Of a DNA stretch of 22,159 bases, positions 1 through 7,954 are shown one piece after another. How positions within the stretch are numbered: position 1 is the stretch's first letter; each line of letters starts with the position of its first letter. Origin of the DNA: Clostridia bacterium (lineage in GTDB: Bacteria; Bacillota; Clostridia; UMGS1883); NCBI GenBank assembly GCA_021202495.1, contig JAJQCX010000101.1:1-22159 (forward strand). The letters run 5' to 3'. Made by a program: the position numbers and the translations under genes. The notes below the pieces were generated by a model that saw nothing but the letters and a program-made list of their open reading frames with translations, was not told the DNA's origin and did no database searches.

Positions 1-13
1 TATACCGCCTCTA

Positions 14-42
14 ATTATAATACGAAAAAAATGTTTTGTAAA
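14..42 (-). promoter_or_regulatory. Sigma-A promoter reading out of the window
   Basis: On the minus strand there is a -35 box TTTACA (42-37), a 17-base spacer and a perfect -10 box TATAAT (19-14). It lies within 45 bases of the hisF stop codon, so the next gene downstream, outside the window, probably has its own promoter. No hairpin terminator is visible between hisF and this promoter, so his transcripts may run on. Confidence 0.7.
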
Positions 43-45
43 GGG

Positions 46-804
46 TTATCTTACGCAGATATCCTTGCTGCGGAGATAATTTTTCAAGTCCGAAATTTTT
101 ATCTCCCCGAAGTGGAAAAGCCCCGCCGCGAGTACCGCATCGGCCTTCCCCTCTTCAAACGCGTCGTAAAAATCCTCAAGCCTTCCCGCGCCTCCCGACG
201 CGATAACCGGAATGTGCGCGTTTTCCGCAACAGCGCGTGTGAGCGGCAAATCATAGCCCAATCTCGTCCCATCGCGGTCCATCGCCGTGAGCAAAATCTC
301 TCCCGCTCCCAACTTTTCCGCCCTCTGTGCCCATTCAAGGGCGTCGATGTGCGTATTTATGCGGCCTCCGGCAGTGTAAACCTCCCAACCTTTACAGCCT
401 TCACGCTGCTTTGCGTCGATTGCACAAACGACGCATTGACTGCCGAATTTGTCCGCCGCCTCGCTTATGAGCTCCGGACGGTAGACGGCGGCGGAATTGA
501 CGGAGATTTTGTCGGCTCCGGCTAAAAGCAGAGTTCTGAAATCCTCCACCGTTCTTATGCCGCCGCCGACGGTGAAGGGGATGAACACCTTTTCCGCAAC
601 TCTTCGCACCATGTCCTCAACCGTGGCGCGATTGTCGCTTGTTGCTGTGATGTCCAAAAAGACAAGCTCATCCGCACCCTGCGCGTCATACGCGGCAGCC
701 GCCGCAACAGGATCGCCCGCGTCAACGAGGTTTACAAAATTGACGCCCTTTACGACGCGCCCGTTTTTCACGTCGAGGCAGGGAATAATTCTTTTTGCGT
801 ACAT
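46..804 (-). CDS. hisF: Imidazole glycerol phosphate synthase, cyclase subunit HisF
   Basis: HisF is the (beta-alpha)8-barrel half of IGP synthase. It uses ammonia delivered by HisH to convert PRFAR into imidazole glycerol phosphate and AICAR, the step linking histidine and purine synthesis in the cytoplasm. The 252-residue length is typical. The N-terminus RIIPCLDVKNGRVVKG carries the first catalytic Asp (D11), and the second lies in CAIDAK. The phosphate-binding TVGGGIRT and ASGGAGRLEDF strands are both present. Its ATG overlaps the hisH stop as TAATG, implying translational coupling of the two subunits. hisA, which commonly sits between hisH and hisF, is absent here. Identification is secure. 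Confidence 0.97.
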   Translation of the reverse strand: MYAKRIIPCLDVKNGRVVKGVNFVNLVDAGDPVAAAAAYDAQGADELVFLDITATSDNRATVEDMVRRVAEKVFIPFTVGGGIRTVEDFRTLLLAGADKISVNSAAVYRPELISEAADKFGSQCVVCAIDAKQREGCKGWEVYTAGGRINTHIDALEWAQRAEKLGAGEILLTAMDRDGTRLGYDLPLTRAVAENAHIPVIASGGAGRLEDFYDAFEEGKADAVLAAGLFHFGEIKISDLKNYLRSKDICVR

Positions 805-1412
805 TATTCCACCTCCGCTTTCGCAAAATTCGCTAAAATTTTGAGCCCTTCCGCTCCGCTCTTTTCGGGGTGGAACTGCGTGGCGAAAATGTTTTTATGC
901 TCCACCGCAACCTCGACGTCAATTCCGTAGTGCGTTTTCGCCGCAACGTCCGCCTTGTCCGCGGCGTCAAGATAATAGGAATGTACAAAATAGACATACG
1001 GATTTGAAAGCCCCTCGAAAAGCGTGCCGCGGCAGTAAATTAAGTCGTTCCAGCCCATATGGGGGATTTTGAGATTGTCAATCTGCGGCAGTCTGCGGAT
1101 TTTGCCGGGCAGCAAGGATAAGCCCTTTACACCCGGACTTTCCTCGCTTTCGTCGAACAAAAGCTGCATTCCGAGGCAAATGCCCAAGAGCGGCTTGCCC
1201 GAGGAAACGACGTTTTTGATTAAAGCGTCAAGCCCCGACTCCGTGAGGCTGCGCATTGCGTCGCCAAAGGCGCCGACGCCCGGCAAAATGAGTTTATCGG
1301 CTTTTGCAATAACTTCCGCATCCGACGTAACAACGGAGGGAAATCCGAGAAAATCGAGCGCTTTGGCAACGTTTTTAAGGTTGCCCGCGCCGTAGTCGAT
1401 AACAGCTATCAT
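804..1412 (-). CDS. hisH: Imidazole glycerol phosphate synthase, glutaminase subunit HisH
   Basis: This is a class I glutamine amidotransferase of 202 residues that hydrolyses glutamine and channels ammonia to HisF. The nucleophile elbow GICLGMQ places the catalytic cysteine at C79; the partner His and Glu lie in TQFHPEKSG (H181, E183). The N-terminal IAVIDYGAGNLKNV and LPGVGAFGDAM strands are typical of HisH. A GAGG Shine-Dalgarno lies 11 bases before the ATG. A 20-base gap separates it from hisG, and its stop overlaps the hisF start. It belongs to the hisZ-hisG-hisH-hisF transcription unit. Confidence 0.97.
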   Translation of the reverse strand: MIAVIDYGAGNLKNVAKALDFLGFPSVVTSDAEVIAKADKLILPGVGAFGDAMRSLTESGLDALIKNVVSSGKPLLGICLGMQLLFDESEESPGVKGLSLLPGKIRRLPQIDNLKIPHMGWNDLIYCRGTLFEGLSNPYVYFVHSYYLDAADKADVAAKTHYGIDVEVAVEHKNIFATQFHPEKSGAEGLKILANFAKAEVE

Positions 1413-1432
1413 ATATTATCATTCCTCATTAT

Positions 1433-2062
1433 TTAAGTTCTGTTTTTCATTTCGGTGACGATGTGGGCAATGCGGTCGCGCTCAACCTTTGCGCTGACGC
1501 GGTTTACGATGATGCGCGCGCTGAGCGGAACAATTTGCTCCAAAACCTCAAGCCCGTTTTCGCGCAATGTGCTGCCCGTTTCGACAATGTCAACAATGAC
1601 GTCGCTGAGTCCCGTTAATGGTGCAAGCTCCACGCTGCCGTTAAGCTTGATAAGCTCAATCGCGATGTTTTTTGACTCAAAAAAATCTTTCGCAATGTTG
1701 GGATATTTTGACGCGACGCGAAGCGGAGAATGTGACGCGAGGCTGCCGCGCATGGACGCGGGACCGCATACGCACATGTTGCAGCGCCCAAATTTGAGGT
1801 CGACCATTTCGTAGACGTTGCGCCCTTCCTCCAAAATGGTGTCGCGTCCGACAATGCCGACGTCCGCCGCGCCGTATTCCACATATGTAGGCACGTCGCC
1901 GGCCTTTACAAGAATGAATTTGAGCTTGTTTTTTTCATCGGTAAAGATGAGCTTGCGCGTTTTTTGCAGCATTTCGCCGCAGTCAAAGCCCAAATCCATG
2001 AGAATTTTAACCGAAAGCTCCGCAAGTCTGCCTTTGGCGAGTGCAATTGTGAGATAACGCAT
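1433..2062 (-). CDS. hisG: ATP phosphoribosyltransferase, short form (HisG catalytic subunit)
   Basis: HisG catalyses the first and committed step of histidine synthesis, joining ATP and PRPP to give phosphoribosyl-ATP. At 209 residues it is the short form, which lacks the C-terminal ACT-like regulatory domain of the long form and needs HisZ for activity and feedback control. Visible signatures are the N-terminal LTIALAKGRL, the YGAADVGIVGRD segment and the PRPP-binding DIVETGSTLRENGL loop. Its ATG overlaps the hisZ stop codon as TAATG, so the two obligate partners are translationally coupled. Confidence 0.96.
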   Translation of the reverse strand: MRYLTIALAKGRLAELSVKILMDLGFDCGEMLQKTRKLIFTDEKNKLKFILVKAGDVPTYVEYGAADVGIVGRDTILEEGRNVYEMVDLKFGRCNMCVCGPASMRGSLASHSPLRVASKYPNIAKDFFESKNIAIELIKLNGSVELAPLTGLSDVIVDIVETGSTLRENGLEVLEQIVPLSARIIVNRVSAKVERDRIAHIVTEMKNRT

Positions 2063-3258
2063 TATTTGTCCGCCTCCACGAAGTAAATTTCGTCAATGTT
2101 GCGCTCTTTTGCCGAAAGGATTGCTTCCTCACGCGTTTTATGGCAAACGTCGAGCACTGTTTTTTTGCCCTCCGAACGAAGAAGCGACGCCTTTTCGTAG
2201 GCTTCGGCGCGAAGATTGGGAGGATAAAAGACAATCGCATCGGGCGATGAAGAAATGTCGCCCGCAAGCGACGAACGCAAAAGCGCGTCAGCCAGCCTGT
2301 CCACCCAAACGGCAACGCCCGTTGCGGGAAGGTCGAGGCTGAAACGGCGGCAAAGCGTGTCGTATCGACCGCCGCCGCATATCGGAAACGGAGCCTGCGC
2401 CGTGAGCCCGCGGAAAATGACGCCCGTATAATAAGGAAAGCTGCGAACCTGTCCAAGGTCGATTGTGATGTATTGTTCAAGCGAATAGCTCTTTAATATG
2501 GCAAATACCTTTTCAAGCTCGTTTAAGGCATTGCGCGATACGGCGTTGAGGGATGTCTTTCTATATTTATAAAGCACGTCCTCGCCGTCGCCAAAGGATG
2601 ACGGCAGCTCCGAAAGAAGTCTCAGCGTTTCGCCCGAGACGCCGTGCGACGCGCAAAATTCCTCAACTCCGAACGAAAATTTTTTGTCGAGAAGTTCGCG
2701 CAGCGTTTCCTCATCCTCCGCCGAAAAGCCGCATTCCTCAACTATGCCGCGCAAAAAATCGGAATGCGAAAGCTCAATTTGAAATTCCTTTAACCCCGAC
2801 GATAAAAGCGAATTGATTGTGAGCGCAATTACCTCCGCGTCGGCTTCGGGAGTATTTACTCCGATAAGTTCCACTCCCGCTTGGGTAAATTCCCTCTTTT
2901 TCGCACTTTTGTAACTCTCTCCTCCGCGATAAACGCTGCCTACATACCACAGCCTCAACGGCAATGGAGCCTCCGCAAAGTGCGCCGCAACCGCGCGTGA
3001 AATGGATGTTGTTATATCCGGTCTCAGCGCCAAAACGCGCCCGTTACTGTCAATAAATTTAATCGCCTCATCGGAGGGAATTGACATATCCCCCTCGAAA
3101 ACGTCCATATACTCAAACGACGGAGTTTGAATTTCGCTGTAGCCGAAAGATTCAAACGTGCGGCAAAGCCGCTCTTCTATGCGCGTTTTCAAAACGCAGT
3201 CGGCGCCGTAAATGTCGCCGACGCCGGCGGGAGATTTTAAAATATTATTGGTTTTCAT
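2062..3258 (-). CDS. hisZ: ATP phosphoribosyltransferase regulatory subunit HisZ
   Basis: HisZ is a catalytically dead paralogue of histidyl-tRNA synthetase that forms a hetero-octamer with short HisG and confers histidine feedback inhibition. The class II synthetase fold is visible: PAGVGDIYG at the N-terminus, motif 1-like YSEIQTPSFEYMDVF, ALRPDITTSISRAVA, motif 2-like LRLWYVGSVYRGGE, and a C-terminal ICGGGRYDTL. At 398 residues it is close to the family length and shorter than most full HisRS. I place the start at the ATG at 3258, nine bases after an AAAGG site. An upstream in-frame ATG at 3291 would sit almost on the predicted transcription start and is rejected. HisRS is the alternative, but the length and direct coupling to short HisG argue for HisZ. 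Confidence 0.94.
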   Translation of the reverse strand: MKTNNILKSPAGVGDIYGADCVLKTRIEERLCRTFESFGYSEIQTPSFEYMDVFEGDMSIPSDEAIKFIDSNGRVLALRPDITTSISRAVAAHFAEAPLPLRLWYVGSVYRGGESYKSAKKREFTQAGVELIGVNTPEADAEVIALTINSLLSSGLKEFQIELSHSDFLRGIVEECGFSAEDEETLRELLDKKFSFGVEEFCASHGVSGETLRLLSELPSSFGDGEDVLYKYRKTSLNAVSRNALNELEKVFAILKSYSLEQYITIDLGQVRSFPYYTGVIFRGLTAQAPFPICGGGRYDTLCRRFSLDLPATGVAVWVDRLADALLRSSLAGDISSSPDAIVFYPPNLRAEAYEKASLLRSEGKKTVLDVCHKTREEAILSAKERNIDEIYFVEADK

Positions 3259-3299
3259 ATATATCAGCCTTTCTCGGCAAAGTTTTCTCATCCTTACAT

Positions 3300-3328
3300 A
3301 TTATAATAGAATTTCTCAAAAAAAACAA
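3300..3328 (-). promoter_or_regulatory. Predicted hisZGHF promoter
   Basis: On the minus strand there is TTGTTT (3328-3323), a 17-base spacer and TATAAT (3305-3300). Transcription should start near 3293, giving a leader of about 35 bases before the hisZ ATG. That is too short for a T-box or transcription-attenuation leader, so any histidine control at this promoter would have to act otherwise, for example through a repressor or through HisZ feedback on the enzyme. Confidence 0.7.
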
Positions 3329-3370
3329 CACTTATGCCCAATATTTTTTCATATCCTCCGCATAATACAA

Positions 3371-3410
3371 AATACCTCTCGAAATCTTCACCGGATTTCG
3401 AGAGGGTATT
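3371..3410 (-). terminator. Terminator after clpX
   Basis: A 16-bp stem with one bulged base (arms 3371-3386 and 3394-3410, seven-base loop) begins four bases past the clpX stop. The minus-strand transcript then reads TTGTATTATG, a modest U-rich tail. It separates the tig-clpP-clpX unit from the his promoter just downstream. Confidence 0.78.
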
Positions 3411-3413
3411 ATT

Positions 3414-4658
3414 TTACGATGCCTTATGCTCTATCAATTTTTGTTCTTCAAGTGCCAAAACCGCATCACGGTTTACGACAACCCTTTCCAATCCTTCTTG
3501 GGAGGGTGCCTCAAACATTATGTCCGCCATCGTTTCCTCCATGATTGCGCGAAGTCCGCGCGCGCCCGTTTTGCGCTTCAATGCCTTGTCTGCAATTGCG
3601 TCAAGCGCGTCGTCCGTGATCTCAAGCTCCACGCCGTCAAGCTCAAAGAGCCTCTTATATTGCTTCACAAGCGCGTTTTTCGGCTGCGTGAGAATTTGCT
3701 TCAACGCTGCGGCGTCAAGACTTTCAAGCGAAACCACAACCGGCAGCCTTCCGATAAGCTCGGGTATTATGCCGAATTTCAACAAATCCTGCGGCTCAAC
3801 GCTTTTCAAAAGCTCAGAAACATCGTTCTTCTTTTCGGAATTGACCTCGCTTTCAAAGCCCATCGAATTTTTGCCTATTCTGCGGGCAATGATTTTGTCC
3901 AGCCCGTCAAACGCGCCGCCGCAAATGAACAAAATGTTCGACGTGTCAATCCTGTAGCACTCCTGCTGCGGATGCTTTCTGCCGCCCTGCGGGGGAACGG
4001 AGGCGATTGTACCCTCCAAAATTTTAAGCAGCGCCTGCTGAACGCCCTCGCCGCTCACGTCACGCGTGATAGACACATTTTCGCCCTTTTTTGTTATCTT
4101 GTCAATCTCGTCGATATACACAATGCCTTTCTCCGCGCGCCCTATGTCGCCGTCCGCTGCAAGAATGAGCTTTAACAGGATATTTTCAACATCCTCGCCC
4201 ACATAGCCGGCTTCTGTCAGGCTTGTGGCGTCCGCAATTGCGAACGGCACGTCAAGAAGCCTTGCCATCGTCTGCGCCAAAAGCGTTTTTCCGCTGCCGG
4301 TGGGGCCGAGCATCAAAATGTTGCTCTTTTGAATTTCAACGCCGTCGTCATTCTCCGCGCCTATGCGCTTATAGTGATTGTAAACCGCAACCGCAAGCGC
4401 CTTTTTCGCCTTGTCCTGTCCGATAACATATTCATCCAAAAAAGCCTTTATCTCAACCGGACGCGGTATGTCCGAAAGAGATTTCGGCGGCTCCGGATCG
4501 CGATCCGGGTCGCCGAATCCCCCGTCTAAAATATCGAGACACGATTCAACACACTCGTCGCATATATAAACGCCGGGACCCGCGATAAGCCGTCCGACCT
4601 GGCTTGCCTCACGCCCGCAGAATGAACACCTCGGCTCGTTATTTCCTCCATCTTTCAT
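3414..4658 (-). CDS. clpX: ATP-dependent Clp protease ATP-binding subunit ClpX
   Basis: ClpX is the hexameric AAA+ unfoldase that feeds proteins to ClpP. The 414-residue product has the N-terminal zinc-binding domain (C11, C14, C33, C36), Walker A GPTGSGKT at 118-125, pore-loop GYVGE at 151-155, Walker B IVYIDEID at 179-186 and a sensor-2 region KTGARGLRAIMEE. The ClpP-docking IGF loop appears as MGF at 266-268, a conservative variant of the usual tripeptide. A GGAGG site lies nine bases before the ATG. It follows clpP by 92 bases, the common tig-clpP-clpX order, and ends at a stem-loop terminator. Confidence 0.97.
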   Translation of the reverse strand: MKDGGNNEPRCSFCGREASQVGRLIAGPGVYICDECVESCLDILDGGFGDPDRDPEPPKSLSDIPRPVEIKAFLDEYVIGQDKAKKALAVAVYNHYKRIGAENDDGVEIQKSNILMLGPTGSGKTLLAQTMARLLDVPFAIADATSLTEAGYVGEDVENILLKLILAADGDIGRAEKGIVYIDEIDKITKKGENVSITRDVSGEGVQQALLKILEGTIASVPPQGGRKHPQQECYRIDTSNILFICGGAFDGLDKIIARRIGKNSMGFESEVNSEKKNDVSELLKSVEPQDLLKFGIIPELIGRLPVVVSLESLDAAALKQILTQPKNALVKQYKRLFELDGVELEITDDALDAIADKALKRKTGARGLRAIMEETMADIMFEAPSQEGLERVVVNRDAVLALEEQKLIEHKAS

Positions 4659-4710
4659 AAAACGGAACCTCCATATTCCACATGATAACCAAAAACCTTA
4701 ACTCTTGATA

Positions 4711-4743
4711 ATGAAAGCCGAGCAAACGCCCGGCTTTATCATT
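4711..4743 (-). promoter_or_regulatory. Hairpin between clpP and clpX
   Basis: A 7-bp GC-containing stem (4714-4720 with 4731-4737, ten-base loop) extends by four more pairs across a two-base bulge. It lies just after the clpP stop. The T-run follows it on the plus strand, not the minus, so it does not look like a terminator for clpP. It may be an mRNA-stabilising or partial attenuating structure that sets the clpP:clpX ratio. Confidence 0.4.
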
Positions 4744-4750
4744 TTTAGGC

Positions 4751-5332
4751 TTATCTTTCGGCAATGATTTTGTCAATCAATCCGTAATTCAACGCTTCCT
4801 CCGCGTCCATGAAATTGTCGCGGTCGGTGTCACGCACAATGTCCGCCAAGTCCTTGCCCGTATTTTTCGCTAAAATTTTGTTAAGCTTATCTTTAGTTTT
4901 CAAGAGCCACTTTGTGCGGATTTCAACATCGGTCGCCTGACCCTGCGTGCCGCCCAGAGGCTGATGAATCATAATCTCGCTGTTGGGAAGCGCCATTCTC
5001 TTTCCCTTCGCGCCGCTGCTTAAAAGGAACGCGCCCATGCTTGCGGCAAGACCGATGCATATCGTCGAAACGTCGCACTTGATGTAATTCATCGTGTCGT
5101 AAATTGCCATTCCTGCGGTAACGCTGCCGCCGGGACTGTTGATGTAAAGGTGAATATCCTTATCCGGATCTTCACTTTCAAGGAAAAGAAGCTGCGCCAC
5201 AACAAGGCTTGCCGTGGTGTCGTTAACCTCATCGCCCAAAAAGATAATACGGTCTTTCAAAAGGCGCGAGTAAATGTCATAGGAACGCTCGCCGCCTGCC
5301 GTCTGTTCCACAACGTATGGTACCAAAGCCAT
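4751..5332 (-). CDS. clpP: ATP-dependent Clp protease proteolytic subunit ClpP
   Basis: ClpP is the tetradecameric serine peptidase that degrades substrates unfolded by ClpX (and ClpC or ClpA if present). The 193-residue length is standard. The catalytic triad is visible: S98 in GLAASMGAFLL, H123 in EIMIHQPLGG and D172 in the RDNFMDAEEA region. The oxyanion strand NSPGGSVTAG is intact. The short N-terminus ALVPYVVEQT is the usual propeptide or axial-loop region. A purine-rich AAAGGG lies about ten bases upstream of the ATG. It sits 34 bases after tig and 92 bases before clpX, suggesting co-transcription. Confidence 0.97.
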   Translation of the reverse strand: MALVPYVVEQTAGGERSYDIYSRLLKDRIIFLGDEVNDTTASLVVAQLLFLESEDPDKDIHLYINSPGGSVTAGMAIYDTMNYIKCDVSTICIGLAASMGAFLLSSGAKGKRMALPNSEIMIHQPLGGTQGQATDVEIRTKWLLKTKDKLNKILAKNTGKDLADIVRDTDRDNFMDAEEALNYGLIDKIIAER

Positions 5333-5366
5333 TCAAACACATCCCTTTCAAAATAAGTAAAATTCT

Positions 5367-6653
5367 TTATTCTTCGGACGCAAATCCGACAATAAGCTTA
5401 ACCGTTTTTCTCGAAACAATGTCGCTCTTAACCTGCTCCATGTTCGACGATACAATCTCGCGAACCTTGTCAGCCTCCATGCTGTAAGCCTCGGCAAGCT
5501 TGCCGATCTCCTCATCGATGTCTTCTTCCGTCGCCTCAACATTCTCAGCCTTGGCAACATTTTCGATAAGCAGCGCCGCTCTCACGCCTTTTTCAGCCTG
5601 CGGACGAAGACTTTCGCGCATTGCAGCCTCATCGGATCCGGTGAACTGCAAATACTGCTCAAAGGAAAGTCCCTGCGATTCGATGCGGTACTTCATGTCG
5701 TCAATATAAGAATCTATGCGGTTTTCAATCATTGCTTCGGGAATGTCCGCTTCAATCTGCTCCGCCGCCTTTTCAATTACGGCGTTCTCAAATTCGGACT
5801 GAGCTTCTTTTTCATATTTCTCTTTAAGCTTTGCCGCAATGTCGGACTTATATTCATCAAGCGTATCAAATTCGCTTACGTCCTTCGCAAATTCGTCGTC
5901 AAGCTCGGGGAGCTCCTTTTTCTCGATAAAGTGCATAACGCACTTGAAAACGGCTTCCTTGCCCGCAAGCTCGGGGGCATGGTATTCCTCGGGGAATGTC
6001 ACATTTACAAGCACCTCTTCATTCAAGGGCTTGCCTACAAGCTGTTCTTCAAAGCCGGGGATAAAGCTTCCGCTGCCAAGCTCCAAACTGTAGCCCTCAG
6101 ACGTGCCGCCTTCAAACGCCACTCCGTCAACGCTGCCCGAATAATCCAAAACAACCGTATCGCCGTTTTCGGGAGTGCCCTCCTCAACGCTTATAACGCG
6201 GGCGCAGTTTTCGCGCGCTGTCGCAACCTCACGGTCAACATCCTCGTCGGTAACTTCCTTCACGTTCTTTTCAACTTTAACATTCTTGTAATCGCCAAGC
6301 TTAACCTCGGGCTTTACGGTGATAACAGCGGAAAATACAAATCCCTCGCCGTTTCCTATCTTCACAATGTCAATCTCGGGCTGAGCGACAGGCTCAAGCT
6401 GCATTTCCTTCACCGCTTCATCATATGCGTCGGGAAGCACAAAGTTTATCGCGTCATCGTAAAAAATTCCCTCGCCGTACATCTTTTCGATAAAGTGTCT
6501 CGGCGCGTGACCCTTTCTGAATCCGGGAATCGTCATCGACTTAACATTCTTCCTATGAGAACGCTCAACCGCCTTTTCAAACGTCTCGTTATCGATTTCT
6601 ATTTCAGCATAGACCTTGCTGCCCTCACGGGGCTCGTTTTTCAAAACCTTCAT
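5367..6653 (-). CDS. tig: Trigger factor, ribosome-associated chaperone and peptidyl-prolyl isomerase
   Basis: Trigger factor binds at the ribosome exit tunnel and shields nascent chains. The 428 residues show the three-domain plan: an N-terminal ribosome-binding domain with the signature GFRKGHAPRHFIEKMYG; a central FKBP-type PPIase domain from about residue 160 (GDTVVLDYSGSVDG, then GSGSFIPGFEEQLVG); and a long helical, acidic C-terminal arm domain. Length is normal for the family. A GGAGG site lies eight bases before the ATG and a clear promoter lies 37 bases further up. It heads the tig-clpP-clpX unit, linking cotranslational folding with proteolysis. Confidence 0.97.
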   Translation of the reverse strand: MKVLKNEPREGSKVYAEIEIDNETFEKAVERSHRKNVKSMTIPGFRKGHAPRHFIEKMYGEGIFYDDAINFVLPDAYDEAVKEMQLEPVAQPEIDIVKIGNGEGFVFSAVITVKPEVKLGDYKNVKVEKNVKEVTDEDVDREVATARENCARVISVEEGTPENGDTVVLDYSGSVDGVAFEGGTSEGYSLELGSGSFIPGFEEQLVGKPLNEEVLVNVTFPEEYHAPELAGKEAVFKCVMHFIEKKELPELDDEFAKDVSEFDTLDEYKSDIAAKLKEKYEKEAQSEFENAVIEKAAEQIEADIPEAMIENRIDSYIDDMKYRIESQGLSFEQYLQFTGSDEAAMRESLRPQAEKGVRAALLIENVAKAENVEATEEDIDEEIGKLAEAYSMEADKVREIVSSNMEQVKSDIVSRKTVKLIVGFASEE

Positions 6654-6689
6654 AGGTAATTCCTCCTACATTGTAATGCTATCTTTATA

Positions 6690-6718
6690 TTTATACCACA
6701 TTACGGCGATTATTGCAA
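6690..6718 (-). promoter_or_regulatory. Predicted tig-clpP-clpX promoter
   Basis: On the minus strand there is TTGCAA (6718-6713), a 17-base spacer and TATAAA (6695-6690). The leader is about 30 bases. I see no CtsR-type direct repeat or CIRCE inverted repeat around it, so classical clp heat-shock repressor control is not supported by the sequence. Confidence 0.7.
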
Positions 6719-6746
6719 GTATTATTTTGCCTCATTACACAATTGT

Positions 6747-6787
6747 TTTAAAAAAAATCACTCCGCAAAAACACGGAGTGATTTTTT
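6747..6787 (-). terminator. Strong intrinsic terminator after secF
   Basis: A perfect 14-bp stem (6752-6765 with 6774-6787) with an eight-base loop is followed on the minus strand by a run of T residues. It starts 15 bases past the secF stop and closes the secD-secF unit. The arms carry A/T tails on both sides, so it could act in both directions. Confidence 0.92.
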
Positions 6788-6802
6788 ATTAAATTGCTCT
6801 GA

Positions 6803-7954
6803 TTACTTCTTTATATTCTTTGCCTTTGCCGTCTTTGCGCCGCTCTCTTTCCAAAGACCCCACAGCGTCGGAGCGACAAACAGCGAGGAATAAGCGCCGC
6901 ATACAAGACCTACGATAATCGGCAGTGCAAATTCTCTTATCGAGGATACGCCCAAAATGTAGAGCGCACCAATCGTGAAGAGCGTTGTCAAAGACGAGAA
7001 CAGCGTTCTTGTGTAGCTCGAGCGAATTGCCGCGTCTGCCTTTTCGTCAAAGCTTGCCTTTCTCATCGACTTAACGTTCTCACGAACACGGTCGAATACG
7101 ATAATCGTCGCGTTGATTGAATAACCGATAATCGTCAGCACAGCCGCAACAAAGCTCGTGTTCATCGTGCACTGGAACAGCGAATAGAAACCGAACATGA
7201 TGATAAGGTCATGTGCAAGCGCCGCAACAGCGCACACGCCGCTCTTAAAGTCAAATCTAATGCCGATATAGATAAGCATCAATATAACAGCCAAGAGAAC
7301 CGCCTTAAACGTGTTTCCGATAAGCTGCGCCGAAACGGACGCCGAAACCTTATCAATCTTAATGCCGCTTCTCGTAAGAACCGTCGTGTCAACCGTTTCC
7401 TCTTCAACGGGCTCTTCCTCGGCTTCCGTGAGGTTCTCGGCTTCAGCCGCGCTCACGTCCTCAAGATTGGTGATGATGATTTCCTCTTCCTCTGTCACTT
7501 CTTCGGTTGCTTCTTCAACGGCTTCTTCCGTCACTTCTTCAACAACTGCCGCAGCGGTCTCTTCCTCTGTTACAAGCTCCGCCTCAATCTCAACCTCGGA
7601 ATCCAAAACATCTTCACTGACTTCGCCTCCGAAATAGGTCAAAAGCGCTTCCACAACAGCGTCTGTCGTGTCGTTGTCAAGCTCCGTCATCTTAATGAAC
7701 ATGCCGTCCGTGCCAATCTGCTGAATTTGCGTCGAAGCGCCGTCAGCCGTGTCGGACACAAGCTCTCTGATCTCTTCTTCCATATCGGCGGAATACGAAT
7801 ATCCCTCCGGAAGCGTAAATTCAAACGTTGTACCGCTTGTGAAGTCAATGCCGTAGTTAAAGCCTCTGAAAATCATCGAAATAATAGAAATGATTATCAA
7901 AATAGCCGGCAATATATAAATATACTTTCTGTTTGCGCAAGGACTTTTAAACAT
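6803..7954 (-). CDS. secF: Protein translocase subunit SecF with an acidic insertion
   Basis: SecF works with SecD to use the ion-motive force to assist Sec-dependent export. The protein has an N-terminal membrane segment (about residues 10-29), the RGFNYGIDFTSGTT motif that opens the first extracytoplasmic domain, and a C-terminal five-helix RND-like block including IGYSINATIIVFDRVREN. I choose the ATG at 7954 (383 residues): it has AAGGAGG eight bases upstream and overlaps the secD stop as TAATG. A start further upstream would run into secD. Unusually, residues 111-193 of the extracytoplasmic loop are a low-complexity acidic stretch with 35 Asp/Glu and no Lys/Arg. This makes the protein longer than the roughly 300 residues usual for SecF. 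Confidence 0.95.
   Translation of the reverse strand: MFKSPCANRKYIYILPAILIIISIISMIFRGFNYGIDFTSGTTFEFTLPEGYSYSADMEEEIRELVSDTADGASTQIQQIGTDGMFIKMTELDNDTTDAVVEALLTYFGGEVSEDVLDSEVEIEAELVTEEETAAAVVEEVTEEAVEEATEEVTEEEEIIITNLEDVSAAEAENLTEAEEEPVEEETVDTTVLTRSGIKIDKVSASVSAQLIGNTFKAVLLAVILMLIYIGIRFDFKSGVCAVAALAHDLIIMFGFYSLFQCTMNTSFVAAVLTIIGYSINATIIVFDRVRENVKSMRKASFDEKADAAIRSSYTRTLFSSLTTLFTIGALYILGVSSIREFALPIIVGLVCGAYSSLFVAPTLWGLWKESGAKTAKAKNIKK

Noticed and set aside
3259..3413. T-box or histidine attenuation leader before hisZ
   Set aside because: The predicted leader is only about 35 bases, and the rest of the gap is the clpX terminator and promoter.
6654..6746. CtsR or CIRCE heat-shock operator upstream of tig-clpP-clpX
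   Set aside because: Neither the direct heptad repeat of CtsR sites nor the long inverted repeat of CIRCE is present.
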